A stretch of 64,000 nt of DNA from an uncultured Clostridium sp. (GTDB lineage: Bacteria; Bacillota; Clostridia; Clostridiales; Clostridiaceae): the NCBI GenBank assembly GCA_937927335.1, contig CALBDU010000023.1, positions 16,872 to 80,871 on the forward strand. The letters run 5' to 3'. Positions within the stretch are counted from its first letter, which is position 1. Every line of letters starts with the position of its first letter. This document shows positions 58,875 to 64,000 of this stretch, in pieces. The translations under genes and the position numbers were made by a program. The notes below the pieces were generated by a model that was not told the origin of the DNA, did no database searches, and saw nothing but the letters and a program-made list of their open reading frames with translations.

Positions 58875-59801
58875 TTATTTATTCTGCTCTCTTTTCCTGG
58901 CCTCTTCAAGAATTCTGGCATCAATGGTGTCTGCAGGGGTTATATTAGATATAAGTCCATATCTGTAATTTGCAGCTGCAGCCTCAATAATAACAGCTAC
59001 ATTCCTGCCTGGTCTTATTGGGATTTTCATTTTTTTAATTCTTGTATTTAGTATCTCGGTATATTCATCTTCCGTACCAAGCCTGTCATAATTTTCATCC
59101 TGTTTCCAGGTTTCAATAGAAATAACCATATGTATCTGTTTGTTTTTAATTATGGAGCTGAGACCATAAAGGGCAGAAACATCAATAATGCCCATACCTC
59201 TTACCTCCATCATTCCATAGGTAATATAGGGTGCTGATCCGTAAAGGGACCCTTCTATTTCCTTGATGTCCACTGCATCATCTGCAGCAAGCCTGTGTCC
59301 TCTTTTAACCAGTTCCAAAGCAGTTTCGCTTTTACCAATACCGCTCTCCCCCACTATAAGGATACCTATGCCGTATACATCCACCAAAACTCCGTGCATG
59401 CGGGTTTCAGGGGCCAATTTGGCATCCAGATAATTCATTAGCTTATTAATAAATCTGGTGGAGAGAATATCTGTCCTAAGTATCCACCTGTTATTTTTTA
59501 CTGCATGCTTCATAAATTCATCATGGGGCTGCAGATTTCTAGTTAAAATCGTACATGGATTATCAAATTCAAAAAACTTTCCAAGTCTCTTTTCCCGGAG
59601 CTCCACCTGCATTGCATCTAAAAAGCTCCATTCAGCCATACCTACAACCTGGATTCTTTTATTGGCAAAATAATTGTAAAAGCCGGCGAACTGCAGTCCT
59701 GGTCTATTTGTATCGCATATATCCACACTGTTGCTTTTGCATCCTTCATTTAAAACCTCTAAATTTAAATCCTTTATTAAATCAACTACATAAACTGACA
59801 T
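58875..59801 (-). CDS. hprK: HPr kinase/phosphorylase HprK
   Basis: Bifunctional sensor enzyme that phosphorylates Ser46 of HPr, controlling carbon catabolite repression in Firmicutes; 308 residues. The N-terminal domain is followed by the Walker A GESGIGKSETALELVKRGH (about 153-171), catalytic AADDAVDIKEIEG, the signature EVRGMGIIDVSALYG (about 200-214) and the C-terminal RPGRNVAVIIEAAAANYR. Located 50 bases upstream of the CorA-like gene. Confidence 0.96.
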   Translation of the reverse strand: MSVYVVDLIKDLNLEVLNEGCKSNSVDICDTNRPGLQFAGFYNYFANKRIQVVGMAEWSFLDAMQVELREKRLGKFFEFDNPCTILTRNLQPHDEFMKHAVKNNRWILRTDILSTRFINKLMNYLDAKLAPETRMHGVLVDVYGIGILIVGESGIGKSETALELVKRGHRLAADDAVDIKEIEGSLYGSAPYITYGMMEVRGMGIIDVSALYGLSSIIKNKQIHMVISIETWKQDENYDRLGTEDEYTEILNTRIKKMKIPIRPGRNVAVIIEAAAANYRYGLISNITPADTIDARILEEARKREQNK

Positions 59802-59890
59802 ATTTCAACACCTCGCAATGGATTTTATGCTGCAACATTTTCATATATATTAATAATTTTACAGTATTATCAAATATAATCAATAGCTTC

Positions 59891-59919
59891 TTTACACTTT
59901 AGCAAAATAACCGTAAAAT
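59891..59919 (+). promoter_or_regulatory. Sigma-A promoter of the nucleoside phosphorylase gene
   Basis: TTTACA (59891-59896), 17-base spacer, TAAAAT (59914-59919), 29 bases before the ATG. Confidence 0.7.
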
Positions 59920-59948
59920 ATACTTAATACATTTGAAAGGGTGATAGT

Positions 59949-60731
59949 ATGAAATTTGCTTTAATTGGAGGTACAGGGGTTACTGACAGCTCACTTTCAG
60001 AAAATCTAAAGCAGGTTACTGTGGATACTTCATTTGGTAAAATTGAACTTCAATGGGCAGAAAGAGGCGAAAATCAGATTTTCTTTCTTGAAAGGCATGC
60101 CAAAGGCCATACCCTTACTCCTTCCCATGTAAATTACAAGGGCAATATATATGCACTTAAAAAGCTTGGTGTGGATTTTGTTATAGCAACCACAGCAGTG
60201 GGCGGTATTCAAAACTGTGATGTTGGAGATTTTGTAATACTGGACCAGTTTATTGATTTTACCAAGAACAGGGACTCTACATATTTTGATGAAAAAGGAG
60301 CAGGTGTTGTACATATTGACATGACAGAACCCTATTGCCGTACATTAAGACAGGCTTTGGAAAATTCAATGAAAAAGCTAAACATAAAATATGTTCCAAA
60401 GGGTACTTATGTCTGTATGGAGGGACCACGGTTTGAAACTCCTGCCGAAATTAAAATGCTTAAAATTTTAGGCGGCGATGTAGTTGGAATGACTAACGTT
60501 CCAGAGGTTGTGCTGGCAAGAGAAATGGGACTTTGCTATGCAACCATATCGCTGGTTACAAATTATGCTGCTGGTCTGTCAAAGGGTGAGCTCACCCATC
60601 AGGAGGTTCTGGAGAATATGGATAAAATGGCCGATTCCCTTAAAAAAGTTCTATTTGATGTAATAGATAATGGGGATCTGGATAAAATATGCAACTGCAA
60701 TAATTCTCTTGCTGAACTTAATATGTTATAA
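59949..60731 (+). CDS. MTAP/PNP-family nucleoside phosphorylase (probably 6-oxopurine type)
   Basis: Trimeric purine nucleoside phosphorylase family protein, 260 residues, close to methylthioadenosine phosphorylases: ALIGGTGVTDS, HTLTPSHVNYKGNIYALKK, ATTAVGGIQ, CMEGPRFETPAEIKML (about 156-171) and GMTNVPEVVLAREMGLCYA. The base-recognition position after strand LVT is Asn205 (SLVTNYAAG), as in PNP (Asn243 in human), instead of the Asp used by adenine-specific MTAP. So inosine, guanosine or methylthioinosine is a likelier substrate than methylthioadenosine. Monocistronic, with its own promoter and terminator. Confidence 0.85.
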   Translation: MKFALIGGTGVTDSSLSENLKQVTVDTSFGKIELQWAERGENQIFFLERHAKGHTLTPSHVNYKGNIYALKKLGVDFVIATTAVGGIQNCDVGDFVILDQFIDFTKNRDSTYFDEKGAGVVHIDMTEPYCRTLRQALENSMKKLNIKYVPKGTYVCMEGPRFETPAEIKMLKILGGDVVGMTNVPEVVLAREMGLCYATISLVTNYAAGLSKGELTHQEVLENMDKMADSLKKVLFDVIDNGDLDKICNCNNSLAELNML

Positions 60732-60757
60732 AAAAAAGGTACCTGGTACCTTTTTTA
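60731..60757. terminator. Bidirectional terminator after the phosphorylase gene
   Basis: AAAAAAGGTACC-TGGTACCTTTTTT between converging genes; overlaps the stop codon of the Fe-S protein gene. Confidence 0.88.
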
Positions 60758-61894
60758 TTTACGCTCTTTTATTCTGGCTGTGACAACCTTGGTCTTATAG
60801 CGATTAACCCAATTTAAAGGAGCTATTTTGTTTGGGGGTGCAAATACGGAGCTGCTGTTGAAGCAGCTATTGAAAATCAAATCCAATATATGAACTGATT
60901 TTTTTCCTGACCTGGCCATAGACTCCCTGCAGCTGGCACAATAGGTTATTATATGTTCATTTTTTAATTTTGTTGAGGCATCCTCGGAAATTTTCGTGAA
61001 CAGCCCTGGGTTAACGGGCATTATCATCCCTCCCATGCCGCAGCAGCTTGTGTTCTCCCTTGAAATTTCACTTTCTTCAAATTTATAGCCAAGTTCCTTA
61101 ATTATATTTCTTACCGAGTCCTGAAGCTGGCTGTTAAATCTTGTAGGGCAGGCATCATGGATGGAAAAAACCAAATCTGAAGTGGCACCAATATTTTTAG
61201 CCTCTTCAGGCACACCAATTTCATCCAATACTGTCCATAAGGATTTTACCTTATAGCCTGGACTCTTCTCACTGATTAGCTTGTAGCAGGATTGACAGGC
61301 AGTAATTACCTCCACTGCTCCGCTTTCTTCAATAGACCTTTCCAAAAGCTTATACCTTTTTTTGAATTCCTCCACTTCCCCTAAATCCTCAGTGGGCTTG
61401 CCGCAGCACTGAAGTACTATTTCGGTACCTTCAAGTTTGCTGCACAAATACTTATAGGTCAGTTCCACCAGCCTGGGGCTGTATGCGCTTAGGCTGCAGC
61501 CAGGCAGAAAAACCCTCTTGGCATCCTTTCTCCCGGCACTTAGGCTGAAAAGTCTGGAAAAGCCAAGCTGCTGGTGCACATGTATGGCACTATGCCCTTT
61601 CATTGGTGAAATACCTCTATTTGAAGCAGCCAGTTCCCTTCGCATCTCCATAAATACCCTGCCAAGATCTATATCCTTTGGACATACCTTGAGACACTTC
61701 TGACACAAATTACAGGAGTATGGAATACCGCCTTGAACTTCCTTATCATTTAACACAGCCTCCATAATATCCTTAGGGGAGCTGCAATATGCCTCCAGCA
61801 TCCTGCACTGACCTACACAGGCCCTGCATTCGATGCACTTTTGTAGTTCCTCTTCTATCATGGAAATGTTTTTAATTTTATATTTCTTATTCAT
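60755..61894 (-). CDS. (Fe-S)-binding protein with two 4Fe-4S motifs and two CCG domains
   Basis: Redox subunit of the HdrD/GlpC/LutA-like group, 379 residues. Two [4Fe-4S] motifs lie at C20-C23-C26-C30 (KCIECRACVGQC) and C61-C64-C67-C71 (SCNLCQKCLKVCP). Two CCG domains follow: VFLPGCSLSAYSP with VLQCCGKPTED, and SIHDACPTRF with SCCGMGGMIMP. Such proteins pass electrons to or from a partner dehydrogenase or disulfide; none is encoded next to it. It is the third gene of a coupled operon with two glycosyltransferases, overlapping the second by 8 bases. Confidence 0.88.
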   Translation of the reverse strand: MNKKYKIKNISMIEEELQKCIECRACVGQCRMLEAYCSSPKDIMEAVLNDKEVQGGIPYSCNLCQKCLKVCPKDIDLGRVFMEMRRELAASNRGISPMKGHSAIHVHQQLGFSRLFSLSAGRKDAKRVFLPGCSLSAYSPRLVELTYKYLCSKLEGTEIVLQCCGKPTEDLGEVEEFKKRYKLLERSIEESGAVEVITACQSCYKLISEKSPGYKVKSLWTVLDEIGVPEEAKNIGATSDLVFSIHDACPTRFNSQLQDSVRNIIKELGYKFEESEISRENTSCCGMGGMIMPVNPGLFTKISEDASTKLKNEHIITYCASCRESMARSGKKSVHILDLIFNSCFNSSSVFAPPNKIAPLNWVNRYKTKVVTARIKERK

Positions 61895-62582
61895 TAATAA
61901 CTTCTCCTAAAAAGCAATCCCGCCAGTTATTTTCCAAATAGCTGCAGGTATTTTGGGGATAATCCTCTTCTTGTGAATTTACGGACATTAAAAATTCCCT
62001 TATGTCCTCCTTGGTGTCAATATCCCTGCATTTATGGGTATAGGATACTTGAAGCCCCTTGTTTTCTGCAAGCTTAACAGTCCTGTCAAACACAGTGCTG
62101 TACCCCCAGTTAAGCTTGGAGTTAAACAGCCCATGACATGGTTTTTTCATTCCTATTAAGTAGTATCCGCCGTCATAGGTGGGTCCAAGGCACAAATCTG
62201 TTAAATCCAGCTTTTCCAAGGCAACAGTGACAGCTTCAATTTTCAACTCAGGTATATCAGAACCCATTAATATAACCTTTTCATACTTTTTATCCAATAT
62301 ATACTTAATTGAATTATGCATTCGCTCCCCCAGATTGGGACCCTTTTGTGGAAAGGAGCTTATGAAGTCAGGCACCAGCTCTGCAAGCCTTCCGTATGCA
62401 TCATCAGGAGTATAGGAAAGGTAAATATCCATCCTGTCCTTAAGCTTTTCGCATATTTTAAAGATATCCATAAGAAAACACTGATGAAGCCTGCTGCATT
62501 CAACCCCGGTATAAATGTCCATGAGCCTGGTCTTTGTTTTATTTGGAATAGGAACTCTTGTCATTATAATCAATGCATCCAT
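61887..62582 (-). CDS. TIGR04282-type glycosyltransferase (named in arsenosugar context)
   Basis: Nucleotide-sugar transferase/nucleotidyltransferase-fold protein of 231 residues, matching the family named TIGR04282 (arsenosugar biosynthesis glycosyltransferase, CofC-like fold). It starts MDALIIMTRVPIPNKTKTRL, then LMGSDIPELKIE (about 101-112), the acidic LCLGPTYDGGYYLIGMKKP (about 131-149) and CRDIDTKEDIREFL. Overlap with the preceding glycosyltransferase gene is one base. The arsenic link is a family name only, since no arsM/arsS is visible here. Confidence 0.85.
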   Translation of the reverse strand: MDALIIMTRVPIPNKTKTRLMDIYTGVECSRLHQCFLMDIFKICEKLKDRMDIYLSYTPDDAYGRLAELVPDFISSFPQKGPNLGERMHNSIKYILDKKYEKVILMGSDIPELKIEAVTVALEKLDLTDLCLGPTYDGGYYLIGMKKPCHGLFNSKLNWGYSTVFDRTVKLAENKGLQVSYTHKCRDIDTKEDIREFLMSVNSQEEDYPQNTCSYLENNWRDCFLGEVINE

Positions 62583-63256
62583 TATCTTGACTCCCCGTAC
62601 ATCCTGCTTAATTTTTTCGGTGATACTCCAAGAAAATACAACAGCCTGATTTTGTGCATAAAAAGATGGGTTCTTAACTGTCCCCCATTTTTATATCTTC
62701 TTGCCGAGGTTCCTATACGCTGCTTAAGGAGCTTCATTTTGCCCTTCCTTCTTATGAGATTCGAAAATTTAAAATCCTCCATCAGTTCCATATCCGGAAA
62801 TCCCCCCAGCTCAAAAAAAACTCTTCTGTTAACAAAAATACCTTGGTCACCATAAAACAAACCATATTTTCCAGACCTTATATTAGATGTATGTTCTATA
62901 TATTTCATGAAGCTTGTATTATAATCATAAAAATAAACTGAAAAGCCGCCGCCTGCATAACCTTCTTCAATTGCCTCTTCAATATATTTTATCGAGTCCG
63001 CCTCCAGATGAGAATCCCCATGAACAAACCAAAGTATTTCACCACTGGAAACTTTGGCCCCCAAATTCATCTGGGATGCCCTGGACTTTTTTGATTTAAC
63101 TGTATAGGTAAGCTTGGATGCAGCCTCAAAGGTATTATCCGTACTACTGCCATCTACCACTATAATTTCCTTGTTTCCTTCCAGTGACTGGAGAGCTTTT
63201 ATTAAGTTTTCAATATTTTTTTCCTCATTAAAAACAGGTACTATAATTGATACCAA
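62582..63256 (-). CDS. TIGR04283-type family 2 glycosyltransferase (named in arsenosugar context)
   Basis: GT2 glycosyltransferase of 224 residues, first gene of the three-gene operon. Marks are VSIIVPVFNEEKNIENL, the nucleotide-sugar Asp motif EIIVVDGSSTDNT (about 30-42), SRASQMNLGAK, LWFVHGDSHLEADS (about 73-86) and YGDQGIFVNRRVFFELGGFPDMELMED. Family TIGR04283 usually sits next to TIGR04282, as here. Acceptor and sugar unknown. Confidence 0.86.
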   Translation of the reverse strand: MVSIIVPVFNEEKNIENLIKALQSLEGNKEIIVVDGSSTDNTFEAASKLTYTVKSKKSRASQMNLGAKVSSGEILWFVHGDSHLEADSIKYIEEAIEEGYAGGGFSVYFYDYNTSFMKYIEHTSNIRSGKYGLFYGDQGIFVNRRVFFELGGFPDMELMEDFKFSNLIRRKGKMKLLKQRIGTSARRYKNGGQLRTHLFMHKIRLLYFLGVSPKKLSRMYGESR

Positions 63257-63335
63257 TACATTTCACTCCCCTAAAACTAACTAAAATAATTATATATGCT
63301 TTACAGCGTTTTTACATAAATAATAACCAAATCAA

Positions 63336-63376
63336 ATAAATAAAGCCCCATCTATAATAATTATTTATAGATGGGG
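63336..63376 (-). terminator. Intrinsic terminator of glpX
   Basis: Twelve-base arms CCCCATCTATAA / TTATAGATGGGG (63346-63376) followed on the minus strand by a T-rich tract, 8 bases after the glpX stop. Confidence 0.85.
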
Positions 63377-63383
63377 TAACTTG

Positions 63384-64000
63384 TTATTTAATCACCAGGC
63401 CGCTTTTTTTAAGATTATGAACAGTTTCCACAAACCTGACAGTTTCAGTTTTTGACCTCATTACCACAGTATGTGTCTTTGCACGGTCATTTTTTCCATA
63501 GGTCACACCCTTCAGCAAATCACAGTCAGTTATTGCCGTTGCTGCAAAATATACATCATCGCTCTTGGCCAGGTCATCAATAAGCAGTACTTTGGAAATA
63601 TCCTCTATTCCCATGGTTTTACATCTTTCCTTTTCATCATCATTCATAGGAACAAGCTGTGCCTGCATTTCTCCACCAAGGCATTTTATAGCTGCAGCAG
63701 CAATAACTCCCTCAGGTGCTCCTCCTGTACCCATCATCAAATCCACACCGGTTTCTTCAAATCCGCAAGCCAGAACTGCGGCAACATCACCGTCACCAAA
63801 AAGCTTAACCCTGGCTCCAACTTCCCTGGCATCCTTAATAATATAATCGTGTCTCTCCCTTTCCTGAACTATTACAGTGAGCTCTTCCACATCCTTATTA
63901 AGGGCTTTTGCAACACTTAATATATTTTCCTTAGGAGACTTGTTTATATCAATTGCCCCCTTGGTTCCTGGGCCAACAGCAATTTTTTTCATATACATAT
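63384..64000 (-). CDS. glpX: Fructose-1,6-bisphosphatase class II GlpX (partial, 5' end outside window)
   Basis: C-terminal two thirds (about 205 residues) of the Li-sensitive class II fructose-1,6-bisphosphatase of gluconeogenesis; the frame runs off the right edge, so the true start is not in the window. Visible are KKIAVGPGTKGAIDI, KLFGDGDVAAVLACGFEETGVD, and the substrate-binding MGTGGAPEGVIAAAAIKCLGG, with VLLIDDLAKSDDVYFAATAITD near the end. Class I Fbp enzymes lack these motifs. Closed by a strong terminator. Confidence 0.94.
   Translation of the reverse strand, partial: MYMKKIAVGPGTKGAIDINKSPKENILSVAKALNKDVEELTVIVQERERHDYIIKDAREVGARVKLFGDGDVAAVLACGFEETGVDLMMGTGGAPEGVIAAAAIKCLGGEMQAQLVPMNDDEKERCKTMGIEDISKVLLIDDLAKSDDVYFAATAITDCDLLKGVTYGKNDRAKTHTVVMRSKTETVRFVETVHNLKKSGLVIK

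Noticed and set aside
59949..60731. Purine riboswitch upstream of the nucleoside phosphorylase
   Set aside because: The leader from the predicted promoter is only about 20 bases, too short for an aptamer.
1..64000. CRISPR array, tRNA/rRNA genes, insertion sequences or prophage
   Set aside because: No regularly spaced repeats, no tRNA-like cloverleaf or rRNA segment, and no transposase or phage protein was seen on either strand.

Overview
The window is a stretch of low-GC, gene-dense chromosome from an anaerobic endospore-forming Firmicute, almost certainly a Clostridium or close relative. The evidence is the spoIIGA-sigE-sigG sporulation cluster beside ftsA-ftsZ, an intact sigK, a T-box-controlled alaS, the order alaS-ireB-ruvX-DUF1292-fur-rnj, a NifS/NifU/IscR-type Fe-S cluster, the clostridial long PurL, and AGGAGG-type ribosome sites with sigma-A promoters throughout. 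The species cannot be fixed from the sequence alone. I see no tRNA or rRNA gene, transposase, phage gene, CRISPR array or integration scar; this is core chromosome with a few accessory loci.

Layout. 1-8.9 kb (minus strand): division and sporulation genes sigG (cut by the left edge), sigE, spoIIGA, ftsZ, ftsA, then two unrecognised tiny plus-strand ORFs, a PilT ATPase, sigK and a penicillin-binding protein. 9-24.1 kb (minus): tRNA wobble-uridine modification (U32/TrhP-like and TrmR), MltG, TypA, a YlbF-family protein, RNase J, Fur, DUF1292, RuvX, IreB, AlaRS with its T-box, an AI-2E-family permease, a PRC-barrel protein, and nifU-nifS-iscR. 24.3-36 kb: amino-acid metabolism with a solitary hisC-like gene (+), rarA, a helical membrane protein, a PHP histidinol phosphatase, an AEC permease and the hisZGDBHAFIE operon. 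That operon has no hisC; the solitary hisC-like gene and the PHP phosphatase can supply the two missing steps. 36-42.4 kb: degV, argB-argD facing argC-proB-proA across a shared promoter region with ArgR-like palindromes. 42.4-47.6 kb: purL with a PurBox-like pair, and a split ThrE-type exporter.

47.9-56.5 kb (plus): the most unusual block. A small lipoprotein is followed by a 1617-residue multidomain protein (HD hydrolase-like domain, long helical repeat region, NadD-like nucleotidyltransferase domain with a degenerate HIGH motif, a GNAT-like segment and a phosphoribosyltransferase-like domain). It is translationally coupled to a divergent lactate/malate-dehydrogenase-like protein and to a tandem flavodoxin-like protein with a Cys motif, and is followed at once by a PHP phosphoesterase. 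Together they look like an uncharacterised nucleotide or dinucleotide-cofactor module. 56.5-64 kb: M18 aminopeptidase, CorA-like transporter, HprK, a nucleoside phosphorylase, a three-gene operon of two glycosyltransferases of the families named for arsenosugar synthesis plus a CCG-domain Fe-S protein, and the 3' part of glpX.

Regulatory signals that can be read include sigma-A promoters with 16-18 base spacers at many operons, a 21-base-spaced promoter with a Spo0A-box-like site at spoIIGA, a sigma-F/G-like promoter at sigG, the alaS T-box with a GCU specifier, an intrinsic terminator inside the typA leader, a hairpin over the ribosome site of the PBP gene, and intrinsic terminators closing most operons.
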